From Ulva prolifera (taxonomy: Eukaryota; Chlorophyta; Ulvophyceae; Ulvales; Ulvaceae), in NCBI GenBank assembly GCA_023078555.1, contig CM041197.1, positions 7,596,842-7,660,841 on the forward strand: DNA of 64,000 nt, in the 5' to 3' direction. Shown here one piece after another: positions 1 through 11,570 of the stretch. Under the pieces are notes generated by a model. That model was not told the origin of the DNA and searched no databases. It saw only the letters and a list, made by a program, of their open reading frames with translations. Position numbers and translations under genes: made by a program. How positions within the stretch are numbered: position 1 is the stretch's first letter; each line of letters starts with the position of its first letter.

Positions 1-69
1 TAAGGTCCAGTTTGATCTGTCGCCGTATCCTTCGTTACTCGTTTTGTGGAACCCTTTGCTATGCCACAA

Positions 70-794
70 TTACAGATTTGTAGGCTTCCTGTGCCGGGAC
101 TTGCCTTGTCTTTTCATCTCTGCCTTTGACCCTGACTCTCGTATTGCTTCTGCTTCTCTGGGACTCCGGTGTTTGCGGTCTTCTGGGGAAAGCTCATGTG
201 CTGCGAGGTCAAATTTGCATGTAGAGGTGTGGCATAGCAAACAGGCGGCATCTGTGCCTCCATTGACGCTGTCAAGCCTAAACGCGAATCGCTGCATCAG
301 CCCCATTGTAGCTGCAGCCTCTACGGTGTCCATAATCAATGTACCCACCATTACGTCGCAATGGGCTGTCAGGTAGGGACCTCTTGAATCAAACGCCGGC
401 TCGACACTGCTGTGGCGTAACAATTCTTCTCTATCCTTGTGAAATTTCACCCATACCTGCACCAGATCAGGCACGCATGGTTGTAACATGCTGAGTGCAT
501 ATGCCGTCCGGATACCATTCCCCTTCTTGGATCTGGACCATTCGTCATCCCGGACCAACATTGGCGGGGGTAGCGCACTCCGCATTCTGGCTGCGTAGCC
601 GTCCCTATATCTCTGAGCATCTCCTTCCACATCGCTGCGGTGGTGGCACTTATAGCGGCGTCGATGTCTGCCACGCGTACATGCTCTTGGCCTTTTGGCC
701 TCTGTGCAAGTACCCATTCCTTCACATTTGGGACCATGCACAGTAGTTGTATCGCATTCTGACGCAGACTGGCATCTACATTCATCGGTGCCAC
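70..794 (-). pseudogene. Probable 3' part of the same transposon-like gene, frame-broken
   Basis: Two minus-strand frames each look coding and overlap near 600-625. The upstream frame (794 to about 610) contains RQNAIQLLCMVPNVKEW and a helical run ending in AAMWKEMLRDIG. The downstream frame (about 620 to 70) contains VRDDEWSRSKKGNG and VWVKFHKDREELLRHSS, a possible Cys-rich knot ACLLCHTSTC, and a basic C-terminus ending at 70. I see no convincing donor and acceptor pair at the switch, so a frameshift is the simplest reading. A missed very short intron is the alternative. The join to the exon ending at 1193 is not resolved; 800-1190 shows nothing recognisable. Confidence 0.3.
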
Positions 795-1192
795 AAATAT
801 AGGGTACAGCTCACTGCAGCAGCACGCATTGGCTTATCTAGATCTGTCTCTATATGCTGCAGTCCCAGGCTACTGTTGACTCTGCCGGATAGGGTGTGGT
901 CGATCATGCAGCACAGGCTTGTCAAACCACTGTCCTTTTAAGAGAGGTCACCTTTTGGCAATTGGGCTGATCAGGGTCTTGTCAAAGAATATTGCCACTG
1001 CGAAAATGGGCCTTGTGGACTCTGCTAACCCTAGTCCGCCCTGCATCCGGGCATGAATCCGAGCCTGCACGTCGCCCCACCATCAGCTGTTTGTGGTGCA
1101 TGACTGTAACTCATACAAAGTCGCCCTGCCTTCTACGAGGGGAGCGGAACCTGCTTCGCTTGGCGTACAGCCGAGCCGTGCATGAAACTCAC

Positions 1193-2104
1193 GACTCTGC
1201 CTGCCATGTCAGCGTCGAGGGAGCCCTCAGAGGTACTGACTGGATCCATGCGTATGTTGCAGTTCTCGATGACAGGATTCTGAAGCGAGCAGCTCAACAC
1301 TTCAGCGATTGGCCTGATGAACAATGGGACCGGGGCCAATTGCCTGAGTAATGCGTGATCTGATACAATAGGTACTTCCCTGGCTGTCATCTTGCATCGG
1401 TACTTGTCTGCTTTGTCATCCAGGTATTTATTCAGTGCTTCAACTGTATGGATCGTGGGCCGTCTCTCGTGCTCAGGTCGGGATGTCTGCCTTCTCAGCA
1501 CTTCCAGCAGGCGCACCCCCATGAAGTAATTCCTTTGCTGTACTGCTGTAAGGTCTTTGAGCATCCATGCAATGATATCATTCGCTATCAACATATTCTC
1601 GACGTATGCAGGTACAGATGCACCTGATGGTTGCTCTCCATCACTGTCGGGTTCGGAGTTGTCCTCACTCGTAGCGTCTGGAAGAGTAAAGGTTGGCCAA
1701 CCTGTGTCTGCTGTCTCTGTATTGCACTCAGGCTTGCACTCCGTTTCACATTCTGGTTCACCGAGATCCTGTCCGTAGAGACCCTTGTTGGTGCCTGGCT
1801 GGGCTGGGGCGAGGTGGGGCTTGGTGGTGTGATTGTATTCTGCTGGATCATGGGCTGTTTCTGCTTGAGGACCGCTGGGGAGTATCATAGACTCTGCAGA
1901 TCTGGTAGCCAGTCTGTTGGTAATGCTTGCAGCGGCCTGATTGTTTGTCAATTTTGTAAGTACCCGTTCATTGTATGACCGGTCTGCTGTGGTCCGCTTC
2001 GTGATGAAACCCCTGCAATGCCTTCTGTGTGCTGCTAGCGCGCCTCTACATGGCGCCCCCACTATAGCCATCCCGCACGTGTCACATACAATAGCTGGCT
2101 GCAT
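1193..2104 (-). CDS. Transposon-like zinc-finger protein, first exon
   Basis: The first exon starts at the ATG at 2104. It opens with a possible zinc-binding cluster: CDTCG, then HRRHC about 20 residues later. A Glu/Ser/Asp-rich acidic stretch follows (residues ~115-165), then a helical segment of ~120 residues containing LLEVLRRQTSRPEHERRP and PLFIRPIAEVLSCSLQNP. This order (zinc cluster, acidic linker, helical block) is the same as in the N-terminus of the CACTA transposase at 11.6 kb, though the residues differ. A strong donor, GTGAGT, lies just after 1193; without splicing the frame would stop at 1133. By inference it is the N-terminus of a second transposase family (CACTA or Plavaka-like). 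It could instead be a host zinc-finger protein. No terminal repeats were found for it. Confidence 0.4.
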
Positions 2105-3700
2105 TCATCCAAATTTGAAACAGCAGCGGGGCGGATCGCTAGCGCACGGACTGGTAGATTACTCGTGCGGCCTTTTCACATCTGCAGTCCGGTCGGTAAC
2201 TCTTCCAACTGAGTACTCGCCGGAGGGGGTGTCACGAGGCGTCTGTAATCAACGTCGTGAATATGTACAGATGCTGTGCTTCTTATCGCCCGTCGTAAAC
2301 CGTCCTGCACGTTGAATCCGACGGGGACGGTTGGTCTCCCCGTTTGATTCGAGCAGGCGCGTGTTGCGTGGTCGATCGGGCTGACGAGGGGGTGTCGCTG
2401 TACACGTAGGATGAGGTCTGACACGGATCTGACATCACCCATAGCACAGGCGGCAAAAAGTACAAGTGACGTCTGACGGCCTTGTGGTGAACACCGCCCC
2501 ACAGAAGAAGAAGTAAACGAGCGTGAATTTCCAAAGAAAACTCCAAAACCAACATGATATGCCGAGACGGACTTTAGCAGAGATGTGATGGGTACCCAGG
2601 AGAACGCACACGCGACACCGGTGGCCATGGCTACACGGGCCGCGAGTGCCCCGTTGTCACAAAACGAGTCAACGGAAGGCTCCGCCTAACGCAGCCATGA
2701 CGAAATCAGATCAGTACATGTCAGCTTCCAAACCGCATCCTCATGGACAATCTTATTATGCCACTTCGTCGGTTGTGTGCGCTCCGGAAGATAAGAATTG
2801 CGCCCTTTTTGATCGTTAACGCTGCTGCACCGCAGTGCAGAGGTACCATCGCTGCAGAGGACATATGTCTTCACAAGTACGTTTCTACTCGACAGATGGA
2901 TAAAGTGTGGGTGATTGTCATACCGTCCTCTTAGCACCGTTCATTATGACGAGAAAGGGGTACCTGGTGCGCCATAGAGCGCCCCCCGCCTTGCATATAG
3001 CGTCCATCACATGGCATTTAAATGGCTGCGATTATGTCATGATAATCCATCAGTGCCAGATCGCGTTGTCAGGTGTCGTCGGTAGTATCGTGGCGTAACA
3101 ACGCAGGCAACTGTTGGTTGTCAAACGGCGAAAGCACGAACCTGCGGACGAAGCAGACTAATCCAATGCAGGTGATTATTTACAAAAGAGATGCAGGTGA
3201 TTGACTTTTGACAGTTACGAGAAACCGCCACTGACGATCAAGAGGCAGAGACGACACATCTCAGCGCAAATGGATGGGAGAGACACAGAACACAATTTTG
3301 ACCGATGATCAGTAAGGTAGTATGTTTCCTACTCGTATGCATTCAGGCTTCGGTCCAGTAACACCGGCTGTGCAGATCGTTTGTTTGTTCAGGCATCGAC
3401 GGTTGACCAGGTCGCCCAGCTACTTGTGCAGGTCAGTTCATACATGGTTCGGCGTTTGGCATCGAGAGACCTGAGTATGACCTGTTTGTCCCATCAGCTA
3501 CGACAATGCGACAGCGTGCGTCGAGTCATTGACACATCAGGTACGTTTACAATTGTCAATTGCAACTGCTACAACGCTGTATGGGTTGACAAGGAACAAT
3601 GCATACAGGTTACTTTCTTCAAGGGGGCTGCAGCCTGCCCGAACAGCTTCAGACGAGCTCGAAACAGCAATTGCACGGACTCGGAGCCATGGCAGGTAGG
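2105..3700. other. Non-coding stretch, nothing recognised
   Basis: No frame here resembles a known domain and no repeat was detected. It holds the 5' flank of the minus-strand gene that starts at 2104. Confidence 0.4.
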
Positions 3701-3725
3701 AGCCTCACAGCCTTGCACGCTTGCG

Positions 3726-3957
3726 GCACAGCCCAGGCGGAAGCCGCTTGGGCTGTGCCGATGACGCATATGCATGCACCACCAGTGACAGCCCAGGCGG
3801 AAGCCGCTTGGGCTGTGCCGATGACGCATATGCATGCACCACTAGTGACAGCCCAGGCGGAAGCCGCTTGGGCTGTGCCGATGACGCATATGCATGCACC
3901 ACTAGTGACAGCCCAGGCGGAAGCCGCTTGGGCTGTGCCACATGAGGGGCTGACCAC
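3726..3957. repeat. 60-bp palindromic minisatellite, four copies
   Basis: The unit repeats with an exact 60-base period at about 3726, 3786, 3846 and 3906. Each unit begins with an imperfect palindrome (arms CAGCCCA and TGGGCTG, inner GGCGG and CCGCT) and then carries GCATATGCATGC and ACTAGTGA. Copies differ by only one or two bases, so the array is young or homogenised. The period is a multiple of three, so open frames run through it on both strands. I treat those as by-products, not genes. Confidence 0.9.
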
Positions 3958-4437
3958 CTCCAATGCAGCTCGTACAGACGCAGCTCGCGTGCGGCGGGTG
4001 CAGTGAGCAGGGCCACGCAGAGGGGGGGTGTGCCATGCGCCTGCAGCAAGGCCACGAGTGGCTTTGCTGTTGGGCATGGCATACAGCCTGTTCTGGGTGG
4101 ACTGCTGGCCACCAAGCTGCAGCCTGCAGTCATGTACATGACGGTGCATACCCCCCACAATCAGGGGTACTGCCCGGGCAAGCACACTTACACAAATGCA
4201 CATGGTGCTATTCAAACTCGCACTGCTGGTGCCGAAAATACAAAAGTTGTACATCTCGTGAAAAACAAACTCGCTCATATCGAAAATTTTCCGCTCATAT
4301 ATATGCGGAAAATGGGGGGGTAAATAAGAGCCTGCGTAAGCGACCGTGCATGAGCGTGGACGCTTGTAAATATGAGTGGCATATGAGCGACGACCTGTGT
4401 AGACGTACGACAAGGCGCCATTCCATCTCAAATTAAT

Positions 4438-5243
4438 TTGACACCTGAATCACTGGACCAGGCGTTGGAGAGCAGCCTGATCTCACCTGAAAGCTCTGGC
4501 AGCTGTGTCATTAGTATTGGTGGTTCTGCGTGCAGGCCTCCCCGTCCTCACGGGGACCAGGATCCCTGCACGGACACAAACGTACAGCATGAAGTCAAGG
4601 ACAGGTCAGAGCTGCTGTGGCGCCTGCTCCTCCAGAAGCTACAAGCCGTCAGAAGTGCAGTGGCCCGCATCGAGGCGCAGCCGCCCGCTGCAGGTGCTAG
4701 CAGCGCTGTGACTTCGAATTCACACAGGACTCGCATGAATGGATCTTATACGATTGGTGTCAGATGCCATCCGATGGTCGTCACAGCCCTTCTGTTTGTG
4801 AACTCTGCAATTCTCCATGCTGATGTGCTACTCGTTCGCTGTATGTCAGACGCTGCCAAAAGGAGCAGGTTTCTACAAAACCGGGAACTGCACATTTCCG
4901 CGGGAATTGTCAGCGTCCTGAGCAGGGTGGTTGTGCCATCAACTAAGCATGAAAGCGCAAAGACTCTGCCCCATACATCGCTCGCACTGTTGCAGAACCT
5001 GCCGCACGGGAGCCGGCGCCGCAGGCCCCCTTGGCAAGAATGTTTGCAGCCTTCCGGCCTCCTCCTCCTCCGCGTGCAGAAAACCCAGCTGTGCCGATCG
5101 CGGAGAGCATCCTGGGAGATCCAGTCAATGCTGGTTGGAGTGGACTGCTGACACGCATGACCGAAGTCATGCGCGAGCTGGAAACTTGTTTGGTTAGTCC
5201 TCTACTGAGCAAGTACAGGAATTCGGGTGTGTGTCAGCTCTGA
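4438..5243 (+). CDS. Hypothetical protein exons, unresolved
   Basis: No domain is recognised. The frame from 4438 to about 4720 encodes a Ser/Pro/Gly-rich start, then a helical stretch (LLWRLLLQKLQAVRSAVARI). A second candidate exon at 5031-5243, in another frame, has a proline run and then a helix (LLTRMTEVMRELETCLVSP). Both look more protein-like than the alternative frames, but the connecting splice sites were not fixed. They could be the 5' exons of a long + strand gene interrupted by the CACTA element downstream. Function unknown. Confidence 0.25.
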
Positions 5244-5457
5244 TCAATGTCATATCAAACAGTTCATGCCGGGGTGGCAATGTCTTCCAGCCGATATGCA
5301 TGGGTTTTTGGCGACAATATTGTATTAATGCGTTTATGAGAACCCTCACATGTTGCGGTGTGATGGCGGGCAATGCCTTCAGCGTTGGTGCGCACGCAAA
5401 GGTGGGGTGCCTGTACCGGCACAGGCCTCCCGCAGGGCTGAGCGGGGCCCACAGCAA

Positions 5458-5478
5458 CCCCCCCCCCCCCCCCCCCCC
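5458..5478. repeat. Poly-C tract
   Basis: An uninterrupted run of about 21 C. Any proline run read through it is a by-product of the homopolymer. Confidence 0.9.
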
Positions 5479-5839
5479 ATGCCGCTGCTACTGGTGCAGA
5501 CTACATGCCGATGGCATCGGTCTGAAGAAACGGTCTTTCAAATGCCAAGTGTCTCATCATGCTGTTGCGACTGCAAGTCATTTTGGGCTCCATGTTGCAC
5601 GTCAAAAGCGTACCACTGGCAGCTCATGTACAGCTCATGCACATGTGCAATGCTAGCCTGCTGCCGTATATAGACGGGGGTGGGAAAGACCGTACAGGCG
5701 TCCCGACCACTGCTGGTGTAGCGTCGCTGAGGGCCTGTACTGGTTCTGTGCTAGCACCAGCACATAGCGCTATGTTCCCCCGCCCCCTTCTGCTTCGCCA
5801 GTCATCGTTCATTATATGTTGTCGAGCTCCACAGCTTCA

Positions 5840-6128
5840 TGATTGCTCTCAACCCATTGAAAACGCCAATCTCGATGCAGACAAGACGGTCAACATGTTC
5901 ATTAAGCGGCTTCAGGAATATAGCAGGACTGAGCCTCAAGTTGCAACAGCATGGATCAACGCATGGCTGCTGCTGGTGAGAATTCATGCGGCCTTAAAGC
6001 AGGCTACCTTGGGCGAAGGAGGGAATCATGATGAGGTGCGCGGTCGACGCGGTCGACTCCGCTGCGTCCTTTTGGCATGCATGGCAAAGACCCAGCAGCG
6101 TCCTTGTGCAGCCCTAATTTCTGACTGA
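5840..6128 (+). CDS. Hypothetical exon with helical segment
   Basis: This frame encodes an amphipathic helical segment (DKTVNMFIKRLQEYSRTEPQ, then WINAWLLLVRIHAALKQ) and stops at 6128. No family is recognised. The same kind of short helical N-terminal exon occurs upstream of the kinase genes elsewhere in the window, so it may belong to the N-terminal part of the + strand kinase-like gene whose 3' exons end at 31.5 kb. That link is inference. Confidence 0.25.
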
Positions 6129-7173
6129 TATGCTTAACCTCTTACCCCATCGCATGCAAATTTGCATTTTTAAAACACCGCAGCTTCTGTGCCGATTTGA
6201 GTGAGCGTCACATTGCCCTGACGCCGTCGTGGACATAGGCCATCTGCAGTTGCCAGTCCAGAGAGCTGTTTCGTTGGACTGACGGACAGAATCTTCTCAT
6301 GGACATCACAATGTGCATGAATGCTAGCACTTCTGAACTGGCCTGGCCATTGAACCTGTACATGTGTCCATTACAGTACACTAGAGGGAGCTCCCTCGCC
6401 GTAAGGCCATGGGCTGACACCATTGAAGAGAATTCACTATGTTTTTATTTGATATGCAATATTTGTACAAGCAATATGAATTTTGCACAGGTGATAACCA
6501 TGTGCCGGATGGTGGGTTGTATACGGCAGAAAGTGAACCAGCATGTAAACCCATGAGGGAATGCTTGCCAGCGCCATTATGGCAGTCACGGTGACTGGCC
6601 AATGTTGTGCAGGCTCCACAACCAGGCGGACTTGAAGCTGCGCCACCGCCGACACCACCAGATCAGGTAATTTCGAATGGGTTCCATCCTCCAGGCCAAA
6701 TGTTGGCACTTTCTGCATGCCATGTGCCACTTGACACTGACCAGCACGCCAGTTTGTGTGCCGCAGCGTCAATGTCTTATCAATCTGTGCAGTGCACATG
6801 TACGTAATCTGTGCAGTGCACATGTACGTATACATGTCGCCGCCCCGTAGGGGGTCGAAGCCGCATTGACTGCGCCCCCCACTGACCAGCTGCATCAAGT
6901 TTGAATTGCACACTGAAGTCCACATCAAACATCAGAGCCTCTGGCCCGCAGATTCAGAAACTTGTAACTGCCTCAGTCCGTTGCTGCTTTCACTTACTAG
7001 ATCTTGATGCCAGCTGCATGCCTCTGACCGACTGGTCAAGCGAAATCTTGTGCTCATATGATATCTGGATGCATTGGCAATACTAGTGGTATCCGATCAT
7101 CACCGCCTGCGGCCGTTTGCAATCAGGCCACAGCGGCCTTGCATCTGCAATCTGCGACGGGAAAATGCAGAGC

Positions 7174-7176
7174 CGT
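7174..7176. repeat. Left target-site duplication (CGT) of the CACTA element
   Basis: CGT immediately precedes the left terminal repeat, and CGT immediately follows the right one at 24907-24909. A 3-bp duplication is the known hallmark of the CACTA superfamily. Confidence 0.85.
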
Positions 7177-7194
7177 CACTAGGAGAATGGTGAC
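7177..7194 (+). repeat. Left terminal inverted repeat of the CACTA element
   Basis: CACTAGGAGAATGGTGAC matches the reverse complement of 24889-24906 at 18 of 18 positions. The next base inward already differs. Confidence 0.93.
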
Positions 7195-7540
7195 GTGGTG
7201 GTGAGGAAGGTGCGAGGACGGCTCGCGGAAGAGGGGCGGAGGCGTGGCGGAGCCCCCCGGAACGGCGAAAGGACTGTTGGCGGAGCGTCCGGAAGGCAGC
7301 CCGGAGTGTGGGAGGAAGTTCCGCGAGCGTTCCGACCGGGTGGTTTGCAAGTGCACTCCACGTGGGTGTACCGCCGGAACGTTTTCGGAGTGGTGCCGGA
7401 ACGCGCGAAGGATCCGCAATGCATCCAGAGGACTGTTTGAGGAAGAATGCTTAAAATTTCGGAACGATGACGGATCCGGGAACGTTCCGGCAGCCTTGCG
7501 GAAGCCGTACGGAAGCCTGGACGAACATGCTGGTTCATGA
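7195..7540. promoter_or_regulatory. Left subterminal region of the CACTA element
   Basis: It is densely packed with short motifs in both orientations built on CGGAA/TTCCG, such as CCGGAACG, GTCCGGAAG and GTTCCG. The right subterminal zone (24700-24888) is rich in the same core. Clustered short subterminal repeats are binding sites for transposon-encoded proteins in studied CACTA elements (for example TNPA in En/Spm). The role here is inferred from that. Open frames through this zone look compositional. Confidence 0.6.
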
Positions 7541-8772
7541 GGGGTTATTACTTGGTTACTCTCTGACCGATCGTGCCGGAGGCAGATTACGTACGTGGTG
7601 AGGTTAGCGAGGCCTCCTTTACATGTGTGCCACGTGTACGTTGATTCGGCAGAGACTCGGTATCGGTATTTGTTCTCTCCCTTTCACTCTATTGTAACAG
7701 GTGTACCACGCTTTCGACGAGAATCGCGATTGGTGCACACATGACATACGGTCCGGCGAGAAAGGCAGTTTTGCGTGCAGATCCAAGCAGCATGTACACC
7801 GTGGTTCCGAAACAAGACAGCTTTGTTGATGTGTTCATACGAATTTATAGGCAGGCGGTCCTGGCTTGCATAGGCAATCATAGACTATCAGAGACATCGC
7901 TTACATTGAGATATCGTCACCTTGTGACCTCTGCCTGTCCATACGGACCGACATTACTACTATACCAGATAATGCCACCTCTAACATGTCATATACCCCA
8001 CTCATACACTCAGTCACGCCCGCCCGTGCTCAGCGACAGTTTCTTCTGAGCCCTCGTTGGTGTACAACTAATCGACAGACATCTTCGGGGTCACCTTTAA
8101 CCTCAGTCTTCACCTCACTCACGACAGCATCTCAATCAAGGTCTGCTGAAGGGCCCGGACCTCCTCCTGCACGCCCCGCCGCTGTATCAAACCAGTACTA
8201 CACACATATTGCATGCATAGGTCGTCGGTCCAACTCGTTGAGATTCGCTGTGGCACACCTGGTCCTGTTTAATGGAATCATCGAGCTTCTTTGCCTGCGG
8301 ACCCTTCCGGGTGCGGGCGGGGCCGGATGCCAGCTTCGCTAATTCATCCTGAGACTCGGCTATTCTCTGATTGAGAACCTTGCATGCATTCCGGAGAGAC
8401 TCGAGGTCGGCGTCTGCCTGTCGTTTCTCCAGAGCCGGATGCGTGTCCTTCTTCTTGGCCTTCTGCAGAACAACGTTGCTGTCACAAGATCTCTCGCACC
8501 TACTGAAACATGACCAGCATGTATACGATACATACCATTGATGCGCCTCATCAAGCTCACTACATCATCACGAACGCGCGTACACGAGCTTGGACTTATG
8601 CAAGCACAGTTTATGTCAACCATATGGAGATATGTACAAATAGAGGCGCACCGGTTCATCCTCCTGTATGTCCATGTCTGCTGCGTCGCTTCTCCGAGCC
8701 TTGGCCTGGGGCATCTCGTCGTCCGCAACTTCCATTGTGTGGGGTAACTCCTCAAATGCTTGGTCGTCACTG

Positions 8773-9300
8773 TCAGTGGGAGTCGAATCCTTCCGTGTTC
8801 GGGTTAGGATCGGAGGTGAAGGAGGGAGATCGGCGATTGACCTGTCGCTGCCTCTCTTGCGGGCGCGTCTCCCGCCGTTGCTGGTCTCGGCCTGCGTAGC
8901 AAGGCACGTCGCGATTCTGTGTCGGCGCGACTTCTACGACTGGCATCGCATTCATGTCCCTGCCTCATGTACAGCATGGCCGCGAACACGTACCCGGCCA
9001 CCCTTCTGGCTCTTCCGGTGGGTGGGACGCAACGGAGATTCCGCTGTCTGTTCCCTTTTTAGATTGCCCTGTATGAAATCCCTGAAGTAGTGGTTGTCAG
9101 CCACGTACACTCCTTCTTCTCGTGCCCACTGCGCGGCTGACTTCATCGTGCCATCGCCGTAAGCAAGCCTGGTTCCGATTCTGGACAGCTGCATGGATAG
9201 GTGATGTGTCAGTGGCTTGCGCTTGTCACGCGCACTAGTATGCGGTTGCTTAATGTGTTCGCAGTAGCACAACGTCCACATCAGATGGGTCTGCAGCGGT
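8773..9300 (-). CDS. Left-side CACTA accessory gene, 3' exons
   Basis: On the minus strand, downstream of the palindrome array, an open segment encodes CYCEHIKQPHTSARDKRKP and AAQWAREEGVYVADNHYF, then a basic stretch. It continues, in a frame not firmly resolved, into an Arg/Glu-rich region down to about 8773. No known family is recognised. It could be the C-terminal half of the gene starting at 11098, with the palindrome array in an intron, or a separate gene whose 5' flank is the array. Minus-strand frames continue weakly to about 8360. Confidence 0.35.
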
Positions 9301-9340
9301 AAGTTAGGCGCGGCGCACGAGCGCACGAGAGACATGCATG

Positions 9341-9925
9341 TCAGCCCGAATGGTCGGCGGGCCACCAACCATTCGGGCAGGCATGCATGTCATGTCACTA
9401 TCCACGCGCCCCGAATGGTCGGTGGCCCACCGACCATTCGGGCAAGTCATGCATGTCATGTCACCATCCAGGCGCCCCGAATGGTCGGTGGCCCACCGAC
9501 CATTCGGGCAAGTCATGCATGTCATGTCACTATCCAGGCGCCCCGAATGGTTGGTGGCCCACCGACCATTCGGGCAAGTCATGCATGTCATGTCTCCATC
9601 CACGCGCCCCGAATGGTCGGTGGGCCACCGACCATTCGGGCAAGTCATGCATGTCATGTCTCAATCCACGCGCCCCGAATGGTTGGTGGCCCACCGACCA
9701 TTCGGGCAAGTCATGCATGTCGTGTCACTATCAACGCGCCCCGAATGGTTGGTGGGCCACCGACCATTCGGGCAAGTCATGCATGTCATGTCACTATCCA
9801 CGCGCCCCGAATGGTTGGTGGGCCACCGACCATTCGGGCAAGTCATGCATGTCATGTCACTATCCACGCGCCCCGAATGGTTGGTGGCCCACCGACCATT
9901 CGGGCAAGTCATGCATGTCATGATC
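9341..9925. repeat. Palindrome array A: nine ~66-bp units
   Basis: Nine units begin at about 9343, 9412, 9476, 9541, 9607, 9673, 9739, 9806 and 9871. Each contains a ~33-bp near-perfect palindrome (CCCGAATGGTYGGTGG, centre, CCACCGACCATTCGGG) followed by a spacer with GCATGCATGTCATGTCACTATC. Units differ by a few bases, mainly a T/C switch in the left arm and the two-base centre. The open frames through it on both strands are by-products of the repeat. It resembles arrays B (15985) and C (24112), which share the AATGGTTGGTG core. Confidence 0.92.
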
Positions 9926-10384
9926 CGGGAGAAGGGAGCACGCGCCTGTTCCTCTTCTACGCCCGTCACTGCCGAGGTCACTTTCGGGTCCTCGCGGGCT
10001 CGCTCGCTCTGCCGCATCTTTTTGTTGTGATCAAATGCTCGTTTAGCGAAACCGCTGCAGGAGTCGGCTTGGTCAGGACTGGGCGTGTGTGCTTACACGA
10101 ACACAGGAGGGCCGCTGATTATGGCCGAACGTGAGCATCCTGTCAAGATCGTGATGTCGCATGCTCAAGAGGGAACGCACTTGTACTTCAGTTCCCTCAT
10201 CATCCTTGTCTGGCCCTTGAACGCTTTTGCTATGTTCCTCGCAGCCGTGTACGCCGTCCCCTCTTTGCCCGGCTGCACAAGTCAATCAATTCTGGTCATC
10301 ATCGATGTACTGCGGTGGACATTGCCTCCCGCGGCGCACGGTCCGCGGCGACCACTTCCAGCACGAAAACAACAACTGGGTCAA

Positions 10385-11098
10385 TCACTCTACATGCTCA
10401 GCCATACATGACAACACGAGTTCATCGCAATCTACCGTAATCTTCACATTACCGTATGGCAACCGCCCCAGCAACTCAGCCCGGCGAAACAGGTTCATTT
10501 TGTTAGCAGGCTTGCAAAAGCGTACCCCAGCTGCTGCCGCAGCGATCGCGCCAACGTGCTGATGCATCAGCATACAACCTTCGTACATTCGCAGCTTTGG
10601 GTCGCCGTCGTCCTTCAGCAGCGCCTTCATGAGCGGGGACGCCTTGTCCTCGTCCCTCATCTGGCCCAGGATCGCCGACAACTTGTCAGTCCACAGCAGC
10701 ACTCCCGACTGTAGTACCTCCCACACTTGATCGCTGTCGCCCGTCGCAGCGGTAGCAGTGGAGGCCGCTGTGTGTGCCGACGCACCTGGAGCGGAGCCTC
10801 GATTCTTCCGTGGATTGATGGGCAGCACCAGCACCGGGGGCTCGATGCCGCCGGCGATCCTCCCCTTCTTGAAGTAGAAAGTTATACATCTCTTGAGGGA
10901 CTCCACGTTGTCGACGTCCAAGGTGGCCTCCTCGTCGTTGGCCGACGCCAGTGTCATGCCGTCCGACCCCCCTCCCCTTCGCCAGACACTCCTCGCCAGC
11001 ACATCCAGCATCCCATTATTCGAATCGTCGTCCGCAGTGTCTTTGTCTATCAAGATCGCGGCTGCTCGCTTGAACTGAAACTCAAGGTTGTCCGGCAT
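10385..11098 (-). CDS. Left-side CACTA accessory protein, first exon
   Basis: The ATG is at 11098 (MPDNLEFQFKRAAAILI) and the frame stays open for ~238 codons to 10385. It begins with a helical, mildly acidic segment, has an Ala/Thr/Ser-rich linker in the middle, and ends with helical stretches (LWTDKLSAILGQMRDEDKAS, MNLFRRAELLGRLPYG). No known domain is recognised. It is divergent from the transposase, with 472 bp between the two start codons. By position it may be an accessory or regulatory protein like TNPA, but no homology was seen. It may splice onward to minus-strand segments near 10.0 and 9.3 kb, or simply stop at 10385. Confidence 0.55.
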   Translation of the reverse strand: MPDNLEFQFKRAAAILIDKDTADDDSNNGMLDVLARSVWRRGGGSDGMTLASANDEEATLDVDNVESLKRCITFYFKKGRIAGGIEPPVLVLPINPRKNRGSAPGASAHTAASTATAATGDSDQVWEVLQSGVLLWTDKLSAILGQMRDEDKASPLMKALLKDDGDPKLRMYEGCMLMHQHVGAIAAAAAGVRFCKPANKMNLFRRAELLGRLPYGNVKITVDCDELVLSCMAEHVE

Positions 11099-11570
11099 CG
11101 CGACGTACACACTAGAGAGGACCGGAATTTGACAGACACTCCGCAGCCGATGCGTTTACAGTAACTCCAACGTCTTTGGTACTTGGGAAGGCCTATCCGT
11201 CAATGCTGGTATCCAAGATTTTGAAAACACAGGCCCGTGTTGGTGCCCGGCCATTGGCCACAGGGACACTCCCTCGTTACATCCCCACCGCACGAGGATC
11301 CCCCGCCACCCCACGCGATCCTGCCTGACTGAGTGGTGAGTGCGGTTGTCGTGTCCGTGTGTGTGTGAGTTTATGTTGCAATTGATTCGGATGAGATTCG
11401 GTTTCAGTGTTTGATATCTCTTGTTCACTCTTTTGTAAGCGTCCCGCCACTCCACTCGTCCCCGAGGACGCTTTCACTACGCCTGAGCCTCGATCGTACC
11501 ACGCCGCTCGCTTTCGGCGACGTCTTTCCATTCATCCAGGCAGAGTTCATCGACGTTTAATGTGTAGATA
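11099..11570. promoter_or_regulatory. Divergent promoter region of the CACTA element
   Basis: These 472 bp separate the minus-strand start codon at 11098 from the transposase start at 11571, so the region must hold both promoters. It lacks the palindrome units found near the other element genes. No TATA-like box was identified with confidence. Confidence 0.45.

Noticed and set aside
3599..4431. Coding frames across the 60-bp minisatellite
   Set aside because: They are a by-product of a repeat period divisible by three. All frames stay open and none resembles a protein outside the repeat.
9341..9925. CRISPR array
   Set aside because: Regular period and palindromes look superficially similar, but the spacers are themselves repeated, there are no cas genes, and the genome is clearly eukaryotic.
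9334..10134. Long open frames on both strands through the 9.3-9.9 kb array
   Set aside because: The repeat unit length and lack of stops keep several frames open at once. The peptides are simple translations of the palindrome units, with no protein character.
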